From Rhea pennata (Eukaryota; Chordata; Aves; Rheiformes; Rheidae), in NCBI RefSeq assembly GCF_028389875.1, contig NW_026907676.1, positions 1,684,001 through 1,748,000 on the forward strand: DNA of 64,000 bases, written 5' to 3'. The position numbers were made by a program, and so were the translations under genes. Shown here piece by piece: positions 1 through 11,520 of the stretch. Below the pieces are notes generated by a model. The model worked only from the letters and a program-made list of their open reading frames with translations, had not been told where the DNA came from and did not search any database. The stretch's first letter is position 1, and each line of letters starts with the position of its first letter.

Positions 1-522
1 TGGGACTCCTCAGGGTCTCCCTGAATCCCCAGCTTGGGGATGTTCTGACACGTTCCCTCTGCTCAGCATTTGTCATGGCACCCAGCTGCATTGCGCTGGT
101 CTTTCTATAAACCTGGTGCTGCAGTGTCCTGCCAAAGGTACTTTTAGACAGCCAGCTCCTCGACTAACAGCTGTGGGGACAGACAGAGGTGGTCATGTGT
201 GCGGGCTCTGCACCTGCCAGTGCCTAGCCCAGCTCATGCTCCAAGGTTTCCCCAGGAGCCCTTCATGCCCTTCTTCAGCTCATTGAGAAGGACCTTAACG
301 AGTCTTTGCCCCTAGCATTGCAGTTCCCCCTCCACCAAGGATGACACTACTCACCAACTGACTATCAGAGCTCGTCGTGCTGAAGACAGCCCTCAGAGTG
401 CAGCACTCCAGACCCTTTTCCACTTGCTTTGGTGTTCTTTTGTAGTCTTCATCTCCCCAGGCTTCTTGGACTGCTCTCATCTCTGCTTGCTGACTGTCTG
501 CTGGGCAGTCCCACTGTCCCTC

Positions 523-2169
523 CTACTGCTGAGGCCATGCGTGCCTCTTGCTGGGCTGGGCACAGGCCTCAGAGCTGCTTGCCTTCCTCTTGGTGGGCAG
601 CCGGGGCCTCCCGGGTGAGCGCTGCCTGTCCCTGCCATCAGCGAAGGGGATGTGGCTGCAGCCCTGCACAGCGCAAGCAGCCGTGTCCTCCATGTGCCCC
701 TGCTGGAGCTCTCTCTCCTCCCTGGAGGCAGCAGGGCAGCAGCTGGGGTGGCTCCAGCTAGTTTGGTTTGGCATGGCAGAGACTAGCGAGCTGCCCGCCC
801 TGGCTTTGCTGTGGCTGCAGCTGGGTTTGTGGAGTGGCTGCTCTTTCTGCCCCGTGTCACCTTCCTCTGCTGGGGCTGAGTGCTCCGAGTCTGAGGAGAG
901 CACAATGCATTCAGGGCTTCTCTCTGCCGAGGGCTTCCAATATCCCACAAGGACACAGCTGTCTGACTAGGAGTCACTGTCCAGGGGGTTGGCAGGAGCT
1001 GGCAACTGTCTCTGGGCTTCTCCTCCTGCTTGAGCTGCCCTGTTGTCAGAGTTTGTCTGTAGATCTTGGTGAGATTGTGTGGCTGTGGCAATGTCACGGG
1101 GGCCTGCATACGAGGTGACAGGAAGCGTTGTATAGCCAGGGCTGCCAACTGGGGATGGACTCTGGGCTGGCCCTGGAGTCGTGGCTGTACCCGCAGCAGC
1201 TGCTGGGCTTAATGATGCTGAGGGGCCTCCTTCGTGCTGGCTGTGAGAGTGGCAATCATATATGGCCTGCTGGTCGTAGGTCTCCATGGTGCATGAGCAC
1301 TGGGCAAAGCCGATGAGCTCGTGGACGAAATGCCTGGTGCGACTCAGCAGCAGCAGCTCTAAGTCGTCAGCAAAGGCCTGACTGTCCAGGTCATACCTCC
1401 TGAGGTTTGTCAGGACGATGAGCTCCGTGATGGTGATCAGTGACTGGTGGACTCCAAAGAGAACTCTCAGTTCGCGCTGGAGCCAGGGCAGCAACCTCTG
1501 AATGCTGTCCGGATTGCGGGAGAAGAACTCTGCGGAGATGTCTTGGGGGTGGCCACCATGGGGAACCCTTTGCACACGCATCCCTGTGCGGTACAGAGCA
1601 CGGCAGAAGTTCAGCATCTCCTCCTCTGTCGCTGGCACATGTCTCTGAGATCTGCTCTCAGCACTGGCCTGCCTGTGCAGAGACAGCCTCTGGCTTGGCT
1701 CCCGCAGCCCTCCGGCTCTCTGCCTCTGCCTGCTGTGGCTTGGAGGCCCCTCCAGGCTGCTGCCGTCCTGGGCAGAGGATGGCATCTGAGGAGCAGGGGA
1801 CTGCTGCTGCAGGTGAGGTGCAGGGCGATGGTGCCTCCTGGTGGCAGGGCGCCAAGGAGCTCTCTGTCGCGGCCGCCTGGCACAAGAGCTATCTTTGGGA
1901 GGCCTCACAACATACTCCTGGTAGTCATCTTCTGCCAGCACTGTGTGCAGAATAGACTGGAAAACCTGCTTGCAGAGGGGGCATTCGGCCTTTGTTTTCG
2001 ACCAGCGGAGCACACAACCAAAGCAGAACTTGTGGAAGCAGGGTTTCACGTAGGCAACGTCGTCTAGGGTGTCCAGACAGATGGGACATGTAGCATCTGG
2101 AGCTGCTGGTGTTGGTGTGGTGTGCTGCAGAGGGCTGGGGAGAGCTGAGGATGAGGAACTACCATCCAT
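523..2169 (-). pseudogene. TOPORS-like RING E3 ubiquitin/SUMO ligase, copy A, interrupted by a nonsense codon
   Basis: Reading leftwards from the ATG at 2,167-2,169, the frame is collinear with the 548-codon gene at 58,960-60,606, with no indels (both 1,647 nt including stop). Codon 401 is TAG (plus-strand cta at 967-969) where the other copy has TCG for Ser. Translation would stop after 400 residues; the last 147 codons stay open as 523-966. The truncated product keeps the C3HC4 RING (Cys28, Cys31, Cys44, His46, Cys49, Cys52, Cys63, Cys66) and the TOPORS-family central region (about 185-306). It loses two SUMO-interaction-like motifs (405-409, 421-429) and the basic C-terminus. I count 13 missense differences from copy B. 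It could be a pseudogene or a truncated expressed protein. TOPORS proteins act in the nucleus as dual ubiquitin and SUMO ligases; that role is inferred from family. Confidence 0.85.
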
Positions 2170-2202
2170 GGCAGGTGCCTCAACTGCTGCTGCTGTGCTC
2201 TG
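2170..2202 (-). other. 5' part of the coding exon of TOPORS-like copy A, with splice acceptor
   Basis: On the minus strand a pyrimidine-rich run ends in the AG at 2,203-2,204 (CTCTTTCTTCAG). The exon would then start at 2,202, 33 bases before the chosen ATG. An open frame can be read through the acceptor to a Met at 2,220, but that Met would be intronic. Copy B has the same acceptor and lacks that upstream Met, which supports the ATG at 2,169. The upstream 5' exon was not located. Confidence 0.6.
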
Positions 2203-4389
2203 CTGAAGAAAGAGTGGCAAAGATCATTCCCTTTGTCAGGAAGACTGTGAGGGTTATGTGGGGGCTGGACTATGGTGCAGGCGGGGGTGCAGAAGAACCA
2301 TTGGCACACACCGAAACTCAGAGGAGGCACCTTTGGGGCTGAGACAAAAGAATGTGGGCGCTGGTGGGCTAATAACCTGGAAGGCCTGGGTGCCCTCAAA
2401 AGGGGAGGTGTTGTGGGTCAAGCTCCTGCCAACTAAGGAAGAGAGCAAGGAAAGGCATTGCAAAATGTTCAGGCTCAGGAACTGCCTAGGATGTGCAGAA
2501 GCTCTCTGCCTCCTTCCGCAGAAAGAGGAGAGGCCTGTTTGCACCAATACCACTTTCATCAGCCGAACACGGGAGGCTGTGGGCACATGCATTCAGTCAT
2601 GCCTCAGAGCAACTCTTCCTTGATGAACTGGGAGCAGCCAGGTACCTGGGGAACCAACATACTGTGCCTGGGGATGACGGGCAGCCTTGCCATTCTTGGG
2701 TACCCAGCCTCAGCGCAGCCCTTTCTGCTTCTCCTCTTCAAAAGCATTGCTGTGCTGCTTGGGACTCAGCACTTCCCCAAAGCCCACTCTCCATCACCCC
2801 TTCCTTGCCTAGCCTAGCCTGCGGGACATTGCCAGGTGCAGCGCAGAGCTGCCGGTGGGCACTGAGGAAGAGGCAGCGAGGTGCCTGAGTGTTTCCAGAG
2901 ACCCCTGCAGCCTCTTGGTGCCCACAGAGCACTGGCCATAGATGCACAGCCTCGCTGTCAGCTCAGTGAGCCCAGTGGGAGTATGGGAAAGACAGAAGGC
3001 ACCTTTGGAATTGAGCACCCTGGGCTGCTGCTAGCCCCAAAACATCCCAGCCCCCGTGAGAGTGGCATGCGTGAGCGGAGCTCCTGCTGTGTCTTGCACA
3101 CAGGCTCATCAGCAGCCTGGGGATGAGCTAAGCTGGGCAGGACTCTGCCCCTGGGGAGCTGCACGGAGAGCAGAGCAGCCCCAGAAGCTCAGAGGTGCCA
3201 TCACAAGGGTGCCCTGAGCTGCACAGAGAGGATGCCCTGACCACAGGACCAGTGTTCCTTTGGGAAAGGACATGGTGCCAGGGCTTGGACACCTTTGGCA
3301 AGCCTTCCTGGATCTTTGCGCTTTTCCACAGATTTCAGGGTGCTTCCTGAGCTGTCTGGTTGAAGGTTCAGGCCCAGACACGTGAGTTCTCTGTCAGGGA
3401 GCAATGTTATTTCTTTGGGCAGAGAGAGGGCCCCTCAGTGCTGCCATCCAGCCAAAGGCAGCAGAATTCAGCAACACCCCGTGTCCCTGGCAGCTCTGGA
3501 CCCTGCTCTTTTCAAGGCAGGGTGGAGAGGCGATGAGCTGGAGGAGAGGACGGGGGCCTCTCCTGACCCTGCAGCTTCCCCAAGCTGACAGTGTCTTCAC
3601 AGTGGGCAGGGCGGGGGCTTTGGCAGCAGGCGGCAGTGTGATGGCCTCTCTCAGCACGATAAGAGCAAGCCCCGTCGCTCCGCGTGTCCCGTCAGTTGTG
3701 GGCTGCTCAGTGAGAGCGGATGGCACCCACCTCCATGGGCTTCTCTGCTGGGGGCAGTGCGCGTGGGGAACGCAGGTGCGTCTCGGCTCCTCCAAGGGTT
3801 CAGGTGCGCTCTCCGCGCGGTGCTGTCAGGCTGGAGGGCCCTGTGTGTATGTGCGTGTGGCTGTGAAGGGAACAGGCTGCAGTTAGGGGAAAATCCGACC
3901 TGTGGCTTGGTACCTCAAACCGTGTAAATAAGGCCGCAACCGATCCGGAATTCAGAGAAGTCGTCAGAGGTAACATGAGGAGAGGCAGAAATACGGGATG
4001 AATCTGTGGAATTGCCCAGCATTTCTGAAGGAGGAAGGGAAGCATTCGCCAGACAGAGCTGCCTGTGGAGGGGGCAGGGGTGGGGATGGGGGTGTCAGGT
4101 AATGTATAGCTGAGGCGTGAAAGTGGGGCGGGATACACAGAACTACCGAGAACAATCTAAGGGCAAGCAGACATGCTTCCTGCAGAGCAGAGGGAGGTGG
4201 CGAGGACCTGCCCTTGACCTCAGTGAGTTCTGGGTGATTCTGCTTTTTAAAGGAAGATTTACCTGTTGGCTCTCTCTTAATGCACTGCCTGTATACCTCT
4301 GAAGACCAGGAAGCTTTCTAGCTTGCTGCGTGGCGTCCTCTCTGCCTGGGAGAACTCAGGCTTGTTCCGAGATTTGAACATCAACAACC
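2203..4389. other. Upstream flank/intron of TOPORS-like copy A; no gene seen
   Basis: This GC-rich sequence is conserved with 60,640-62,826. It should hold the first intron and the promoter or 5' exon of the minus-strand TOPORS-like gene, but I could not fix a donor or a start site. Short open frames occur on both strands; none resembles a known protein. Confidence 0.5.
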
Positions 4390-4945
4390 TCAGGGTCACG
4401 GAACCACAGAACGGCAGAGGGTGGGGGTCAGCTAGAGCAGGTTGCTTGGGGTCGCGTTCAGTCAGGTTTTCAATATCTCCACCAACAGAGACCTCACAGC
4501 CTCTCTGGGTGACCTGGGCAGTGTTTGACCACCCCCTCTGAGTGAAAAACCTGTCCCTTGTGTTTCAAGAGAATTTCCTAGATGCCAGTTTGTGCCCATT
4601 CCCTCTTGTCCTGTCACTGGGCCCAGGGAGAAGAGTCGGCCTCCATCCGCTGTACTCCCTCCCATCGGCTATTGAAACACATTGATCAGATTCCCCCGAG
4701 ACTTCTTTTCTCCATGCTGACCACTCCCAGCTCTCTCAGCCTCTCCGCATATGATGCTGCAGTCCTGTAATCATCTTCATGGCCCTTTGCTGGACTTGCC
4801 GCAGTATGGCCATGTCTCTCCTGTACTGGGGAGGGCAGAACTGCACACAGTAGTCCAGGTGTGGTCTCACTGGGTCTGAGGAGAGGAGAAAATCACCTGG
4901 AGGTGACTGCCCTCCTAATGCAGCCCAGGATGCTGGTGGGCAGGT
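4390..4945 (-). mobile_element. CR1 LINE, 3' fragment (copy 1)
   Basis: The minus strand carries the end of the CR1 reverse-transcriptase reading frame. The peptide [11 protein letters not shown], followed by a PQYRRDM-type stretch and [10 protein letters not shown], is a hallmark of avian CR1. The CR1 3'-UTR follows down to the tail near 4,393-4,420. The frame is broken and 5'-truncated, as usual for CR1. The same insertion sits at 62,830-63,365. Confidence 0.9.
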
Positions 4946-5576
4946 GCTGGTGCCTGTAGTCGCCATGCAGTCCTGGAGGTTCAAGATGCTGAGGGCAATG
5001 GGGAAGGACAGTATCAACTGTAGAGATGTGGCCTTTGAGAGAGCAGACTTCACCTCCTTGAGGCAGCTGGTGGGGGGCATGTCATGGGAGGCAGCTCTGA
5101 AGGGGGAAGGAGAGCAGGGAAGCTGGCAAGCCTTTAAAAGCAGCTGCCTCCAAGTGCCAGAAGAGTGCAGCCCTGTGCTCAGGAGAACGGGCACAGCAGG
5201 AGACCACTGCTGTAAACAGCGAATTCCTGATGCAGTTAGAAGGCAAAAAGGCAGCACGTGGGGGATAGGAGCAGGGAGAAGGGAGAAGGCTACAGAGGAA
5301 GAGTTTAGAAGTGTTTCCCAGGCACATGGGCATGGCCTTAGGAAAGAGAAAGCTCCCTAGCAGGAGAGATAGAGAGCAGAGGCAGGTAAAGGTGAGGTCC
5401 TCGGTGCCTTCTTTGCCTTGGTCTTCAACAACAACATCCCCCCCACCCCCAGCTCCTATGCTTGGTGGAGGGGGGTTGTGCGGGAGATGAACTACAGGCA
5501 ACGTGCAAGGTTCGAGGGAGGGATTCCTTGCCAGAGCTCTGCCCATAGAAGTGCGTGGGGCCCTCACAGATTGTGT

Positions 5577-6047
5577 CTATGGGAGCTGAACGTTTTAGCC
5601 TAGGTCCTTGCAAGGCTGCACTCTCTCACCTTTGAAAGGGTCTCTGTGTGCCCGTGATGCCCAGGCTGCTGTGCAGGGAGCACTGGGCCCAGGTAGGGTG
5701 GACAGACAGCACAGAGACAGCAGCACCGCTGGCCTGGCTGGCAGCACCACTGGTGCTGGTGCTGGGGCTGGTGCTGGAGCCAATATAGGCCCCTGCAGTG
5801 AGCAGGTGGTGGGAAGGTAGTGTGGAGGTGCAGGGCAGGAGGGGACATGGGGCCCATGAGGCCTTTTTGGGAGCTGGTGCGGCAGGAGACAGCCTGAAGA
5901 GGCTGGAAGAGGAAAGCTTGGCCAAGCCCAGCACTGGCTTTGCCTGCAAACCTGCTGCTGCCCCGAGCTGTGCCATAGATGGGTACAGCTGTTGCTGGCT
6001 CTGCTGCAGCCCTCCAGCAGTCTATGGCAGTGCCTCGGGGCTTACAG
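5577..6047. other. Unassigned sequence after the duplication, with a short GGTGCT-type run
   Basis: The left-hand duplication match stops near 5,576 only because the window ends; homology may continue. A short impure repeat of GGTGCT/GGGGCT lies at about 5,749-5,781. No gene is recognised. Confidence 0.4.
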
Positions 6048-7937
6048 ATGTGCCTGTGGATGCTGCACATGTGGCTGCTCAGCTGGATGAGGTTTGAGAG
6101 CCTCTGCAGGACCCCAGGGGTAAGGAGTCAGGTTTTATTTGCTGCCAGGGACAAGATTTTTTAAACAAGCATTTTTTTTCTGTGCTGTAATCTGGATGGT
6201 AGCTCAAAAGACATCTGCCATGACATAGAAGCAAAACCAATCTCCTCTCTGATTGCAGATGTGCCTGTAGGTGAAGCTTTCCCAGCCTTTCGTCTGGACA
6301 AGGTTTTGGCCTCTCTGCAGAACGCTACAGGCAAGTAGTTAATATTTTTTTCCTGAATGAAGCAGCTTGTGATGTTATGGGATCACTTTTGTGACTCCAA
6401 AGCCATCTATCTGAATACGTAAGTGAAGGAAATCTCTTCTCCAGTTGCAGATGTGGCTGGAGGGAGGCTTCTGCAGATTCTCAGCTAGCTGAGGTTTTGG
6501 AGAGAGGTCTGAATTGCACAGGTGAGGTGTGGCTATTCAATACTGGCACAAATCGTCTTTTCTCTTGTAATAGTTGTCTGCCCTCCAGATGAATCCAGGC
6601 TACCCAGCAAACATCTTTGGTATGAAGCCCAGATTCATACCAATTGTACAACGGGCTCTTGTACAAGGCAAGTGTAAAGGGTCTGTTTTGTGTGCTGGGT
6701 CAAATGCTGCCTCTCCAGCTGTGGCTTCTTTGGTGTCCCATTAGAGACCTCCTTGTCAGGGACATTGCACCAAGGGCCAGGCTGTTGGTATAGCTGATCT
6801 TTGAGGGATGTAAAATCCTGCATCAATGCAGGATTTGGGGAGGTGCCGGTTCCAGTTGAAAGGGCGCCTGCCCCACTCTGCAACTTTGAGAATCTAGACC
6901 CACATGTACATCCTGTGGAGTGACATGATCCACTCGCCTTCCCTGCAGTTTGTATCATTTCGGAAAAAAACACTGGTACCTTCTCATTTGTATTTGGTTG
7001 TAGATGTGCCTGTAGACACTTGTGACCCTGCCTCTCAGGTGGCTCCTGAATTCAAAGCCTGGGAGGGATCCTGTGGGTTAATGGTCTCCATGGATTTCCA
7101 TGCACAAAGAAACCTTTCTGTTTTCGTGTTGTATTCTTTGAAATGTAACTTACTACTTTCTCTGAAGATCCTCAGAGAGAAGCTTCCTAGATAAAGCATC
7201 TGAATATTCTGTGGGATTTTCAGAAGCTGTGAGGAAAATAGTGCAGGGGGAATTTCTGATAAGCTCCCTGGCATGATGGGACTTGCTTCTCAGAAGGATT
7301 TTGTCCCCAGCTGAAACGCCTGCCCCTTTTTTCCTGTCCTCTGTGATGTGAATCCTTGGGGGGCAGGTTTAGCTCAGTTGTTTAGAGTGTGGTGCTGCTA
7401 ATGCCAAGGTCGCGGGTTCAATCCCTGTATGGGCTGTGCTGAGGGTTGGAATAGATGACCTCCAGAGGTTCCTTCCAACCTTACCATTCTATGATTCAGT
7501 GTCCTCTTACATTGCCCCCACCAAAATGCCAAAAATTGGCATGTGAGCAGGAAGAGCACATGCAAGTTTCTCATCATCCAGCCTGTCTGGTTTTGCTGTC
7601 TGCACCAGTTTCTTGGAAGATGTTGTGCCCTTACCTTTTTCTCCGCACATGAAACATTGTTTGGGCTAGTGGGCTAGCTGGACCACCAAGGACAGAAGTT
7701 TTGGTCTTCAAGCCCTTTGGGAAGTACTGCCTCCTGTGTTCCTGATGAGGTCCCACTTAGGTCTGCTCACAGTTCCTTGCTTTCTAAAGACTTCCCTTGC
7801 TTTCACCTTTCCTTTCTTTCTTTCTAAAGGGACAGATAATGAGACTGTGGAAGAGGAGATGTTTTGGGAAGGAGGCAGTCACAGACTGCTTGTCTCCAAT
7901 AGAGGAGCCAAGCCTATGGAAGGAAGAGGGATGCCAG
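6048..7937 (+). pseudogene. Cluster of degraded exon-like units of a repeated 72-nt, phase-1 exon
   Basis: Three blocks each follow a plausible acceptor AG, begin ATGTGCCTG or ATGTGGCTG, and end at a donor-like site: 6,048-6,119 (72 nt, gtaagg), 6,259-6,330 (72 nt, gcaagt, a GC donor) and 6,451-6,521 (71 nt, gtgagg). A fourth start is seen at 7,004 (AG at 7,002-7,003), without a clear matching end. A further block at 7,830-7,937 (108 nt) has a strong pyrimidine tract and a gtaatt donor. Read in phase 1 each 72-mer starts DVPV or DVAG; unit 2 is open for 24 codons, unit 1 ends in TGA after DEV, and unit 3 has a TAG and a 1-base loss. I do not recognise the protein. Uniform length and symmetric phase suggest exon duplication in an old gene that has decayed. 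Confidence 0.35.
7359..7497 (+). mobile_element. tRNA-derived SINE with CR1-type 3' tail (TguSINE1-like)
   Basis: The head resembles a tRNA gene: an A-box-like segment (TTTAGCTCAGTTGT, 7,368-7,381) and a B box (GGTTCAATCC, 7,415-7,424). It is followed by a CR1-type tail with the conserved block around TTGGAATAGATGACCTCC and an ATTCTATGATTC end. A tRNA-Ile-derived SINE using CR1 machinery is known from passerines as TguSINE1. The tail and the altered acceptor stem argue against a working tRNA gene. Confidence 0.8.
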
Positions 7938-9051
7938 GTAATTGCTGTCCCTTGTCACCTGGTGTAATACCTCTAACTGCTTGTGTGCCTCTGGGCTCCT
8001 TCCTTAGGAGATAGGAAGACCAGCCAGCAGTGGCTGTTTGGAGAGGCCTTTCATCTCTGGTATGTGGCAATTACTGCTGTTTGTGATTTACTGGGGCAGA
8101 TGTTGTTGCAGTCTGTGTAACTGCAAGGGGACCGTCATGTGCAGTGAGACAGGAGAAGGAGACCCCGTGCAAGACTCTTGTTGTGTTTGGTGCTTTTAAT
8201 TCTGAAGCCCAGGTGTGTCGCTTTGGTCTCATCAAATCGAACCTCGGAAAGCACCGTGTGAGTTCTAGTTCTCTCCTGAGTCTAGTAGAGCAGCCTGCTC
8301 TTGACAGAAAGATAGTGTGCACATTTTGGAAGATTCTGTGAGTGCAGCAATGGTGCTGCTTGTAGGAGGAATATAGTGGTGAAAGCCCACGATACGTGTC
8401 TCTCTTGATCCTCACATACATTTTCAGGGGAACCTCTGAGACCTAAAGGGCATTTTTCTGTTGGCCAAGGCTAGAGGACCAGCTTGTAGGTGTAACGATT
8501 ATTTCTGGGCTTCCCGCACTTAGCTGCATGCCTTTGGTGCTGTGAGGGGATGCAAAAGTCCCCAGAGAGCAGTGCTGGAACCTGGATGCATTCAAGTGTT
8601 CCCTGGAAGAGCTGTGAGAGGAGGAAGGTGAGGTGATGCCTGTGTGTTAGGGAAGCCGGAGCACACAGTGACTGCTGGGCTGGGAAGTGCAGCTGGTACT
8701 GTTCCAGCTGCAACTGTGCCTCTCTGCAGCCAGGGCCCCCAATGTCCCTGAGCAAGAGAGCAGGAGCACAAGAGAGCCTGCCTCTGTGAGCTGGGCTTAG
8801 GGTGCTGAGCTGGGAGTGCCTTCCTTGGCAGAGAGCTGGGAGTTCCCGCTGTTCCTCGTGGAACCTAGAAAATGTTGCAGCTGCAGGGTTTTCTCTCAGG
8901 CAGACATGTTAACTCCTCAGCTTGCCTGGGAAATCTGGAGGCACCATTAGGTGAGGAGTAATGCAGTCTGCCACTCTAGTGTGCAGAATGGTAGTATTTC
9001 TCCTCCAGGTGGGGTAAGAAGAAGAAAGCGGAGGCTTCAGCTCATAAAGAT
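7938..9051. other. No gene seen
   Basis: Unique-looking sequence. Short open frames on both strands show no family resemblance. Confidence 0.4.
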
Positions 9052-9138
9052 CTACACAAACGCATTGTAATAGCTTCTGAAGTCATCTCCGGTGTGGTAG
9101 TGGCGAGGGTAGTCTTGGTGGTAGTAGTCCCTTTGCTG
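9052..9138 (-). other. Possible terminal coding exon, Tyr-rich, unidentified
   Basis: On the minus strand the sequence runs from a strong acceptor (CTTCTCTCTTCTTCAG, AG at 9,139-9,140) into exactly 28 sense codons and a TAG (9,052-9,054). The peptide is rich in Tyr, His and Asp (starts QQRDYYHQDYPRHY, ends SYYNAFV). Composition is unlike the surrounding chance frames. I do not recognise the protein and found no upstream exon. Confidence 0.3.
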
Positions 9139-9686
9139 CTGAAGAAGAGAGAAGGGTAAACTGCGTTATTTTCCCCACGTATTGGTGGATGGCTGCTCTT
9201 AGCAATTCAGAGCTCTAGTGCTGTGGAATGCAAAGTGAGCTGTCAGCAGTCCTGTTGAGATTTCTGCTCTCAAGTTTTTTAATTGGCCTCGTGATTCATA
9301 CCAACAAATACGCTGTGCTGAAGCTTGCTTTTATTCTATCAGGGAACCAGTTAGGCCTGTCACCAACACTGCCTGTAAAAGGGAAGAGGGCAGAGCAAAT
9401 TCAGGCCGAGGAAAGCAGGAGGCTGACATGGCCATGGAAAATGAGGACTTGAAGAGTAGTCTTAGTCCACTGCTAGTGAATTAGGACACCCTGTGTTGTA
9501 ATGGTGATATTTCAGATTTTTCGCTTCACCCTAGAGGCTGGAGCAGATCCGATCCTAGTGATGACTCTTTCTCAGGTACATGCATGTCATTGGATTCTGC
9601 AGAAAAAGAGCCTCTGTTGACAGTAGCTGAACCAAGTCACTCCAAGCCTGTGTATCTTTGTATAACTGCATACTGTGTTTTTTCAG

Positions 9687-9746
9687 GGGGCCACAGCTGA
9701 TGCTGCAATGTCCTTAGCAGCCTGGAGACACCCTGAAGGCACCTAG
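9687..9746 (+). other. Exon-like block related to the one at 45,935
   Basis: The acceptor TACTGTGTTTTTTCAG is nearly identical to CACTGTGTTTTTTCAG at 45,919-45,934, and both are followed by GCCAC. The frame reads GATADAAMSLAAWRH and then reaches a TAG. This suggests the two regions share an ancestral gene fragment. Confidence 0.3.
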
Positions 9747-10000
9747 ACCACTGATTGGGTGGTTCAAGTTATCAGCCTGTGAGGATGTTTTCCAGAGGTC
9801 TGTATCACGATGTTGTTTTCCACAGGCACCTCTCCTTGTTAGGGATGTCCCTTCAAAGGGCTCAGGTTTCTGCTAGGGTGTTTCTTATAAAGCACGACAT
9901 TGTTTAAACCAGGAGAGACGCTTGTTCCCAAGCCAGTGGCAGCTGCTGAAGACCTGAGGTGAAGTGCTGGAGGCCATGAAAGGATGGATCTCTTTGGACC

Positions 10001-10067
10001 CAGCCTCCCTGAGGTGTCCTCTTTAGGGCTGCCATTAAGGTTTCCTTTTTGGAAGGGCAAATGGTTA
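10001..10067 (+). repeat. Short dispersed repeat, member 1
   Basis: This 67-base stretch starting CAGCCTCCCTGAGGTGTCC matches 11,936-12,003 with few changes. The second member follows an AATAAA-containing segment, so both may be edges of one LTR-type element. Confidence 0.6.
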
Positions 10068-11502
10068 AAAATGCAGAATCCCTGGCTATGATTAATTTCC
10101 TAAAGATTTCTTGGAGCTGGTGCTTGGAATGAGAGGTGTAAAAGGGAAAGAAAAAGCAGGCTGTGTTGTGGAAGAGAAAGAGCACAGAGAGATCTGCCTG
10201 GGACCCCTAATGAATGTTCCTCTGCATCAGCTCCTTCCTGCTGAAAGGGCCCAAGGCACAGCAGAATCGCAGTGACTCCCCTGGGATGTAGCAGGCAGGG
10301 TGAAACCTGACTGTAAAACCTTGGCTTCACAGGAGCCTCAGATCAGAGACTGGTACTCAGTTTTGCTCTACAAATGTACTGGGTTTTTCTACATCTCCTG
10401 AACTTTTTGTTCTCTGTGACAGCTCACGGCACAAATGTCTGCATCCCCCCCCCTCCCAGTTTCCTTACCCAAATGTTCTCATCCATCAGGCTGCCAGGGC
10501 CAGCCCAACTGCAGCACCTTGCAGCTCCTGTCTCTGCATAGGGGAAGAAGTTCTGCTGCTGCAACCCCTCAGCAGCTCTTGCTGCTGCTGAACCCTGCTG
10601 TCCCAGCAGGAGCTCAGCTACATCTGTGACACAGGACATCCTGCTCCGTCTCCAGTCTCAGCTTCTCTCCGGCCAAAAAGTCAGGCCAAGGATCGAGCAT
10701 AGACTGGCGGAAGAGCACTGCCCACTCAGCTGAGGTTGTGCTCCGGGCAGATAAAGGTCTAACGCTGCCACAGGGGTCTCTGGCAGAGCTGTCTGCACAG
10801 CAGGCAGAGCTCTGAAGCGCTCCCACATTCCCACACAGTCACAGGAGCAGGGACTCAACTGGCCTCTTTGGCTGCCCCACAGCACTGCACCCTCCCTTCT
10901 CCCCATTCAGGAGGGAGATGTACAGACATGACCACTCAAAATGGATACATGCTGGTCCTTGTCTGTCCTTTGTATCAGGGAGGGGGATGGCTCAGCTCAG
11001 CTCAGCTCAGCTTCAACAAGACACACATGCATCCTCCGTGCTGCTCTTCAGCTTCTCTGGCCATCCCATGTGGTCCAGAAAGGATGTCCCATAGCAGCAT
11101 GCATGTCCCAGGCACCAGCAGGTCTGCCGACCCAGGGATGTACCCTCCAGAGATGTTTGGCTTTTGTTGTGACTGAGCTCAAGTGAGAGGAGTGGGGAGA
11201 AGCAGGTGATTGCTTGGGCAGCTTTGAGAATGACCTTGAAAATGCTTGCCTGTGGGGACAGTGACTGCAGACCACCCACTGCCCCCAAAGACTCCTTCCG
11301 GGCTGGTCTTGAGTCAGGAACAGGAGCATCTTTGATGAGGATGTTGATTGAGCCCATGTGCATGGTGCAGAACAGATTAGCAGCGCATCACTGTAAACCC
11401 CCTGGCCACCTCATTGCCATGCTGTTGTTGGCAGTTGGTATTTTTCAACTTTGAATAAAACAAATCCAGCCATTGTAGGTACTTCTGGACTTGTGAGGAT
11501 TT

Positions 11503-11520
11503 TTCTTTTTTTTTTTTTTT
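11503..11520 (+). repeat. Poly-T tract
   Basis: A near-continuous T run. On the minus strand it would be a poly-A tail, but no element is recognised next to it. Confidence 0.5.

Larger units (their letters stand above)
1..5576 (+). repeat. Segmental duplication, copy 1 (direct, about 58.4 kb from copy 2)
   Basis: This block is collinear with 58,438-64,000 at an offset of 58,437 bases near the TOPORS-like gene and 58,424 after about 4,740, where copy 2 has a 13-base net loss inside the CR1 remnant. It begins at base 1 of the window, so the true left edge lies outside. Both copies contain the TOPORS-like gene, its upstream flank and the same CR1 insertion, so the CR1 predates the duplication. 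Differences are mostly single bases. Confidence 0.95.

Noticed and set aside
295-480. 61-codon minus-strand frame conserved with 58,732-58,917
   Set aside because: Identity follows from the segmental duplication. It lies downstream of the TOPORS-like stop and has no recognisable motif.
7359-7440. Functional tRNA gene
   Set aside because: The A-box region and stem positions are altered and a CR1-type tail follows directly; it is a SINE head.
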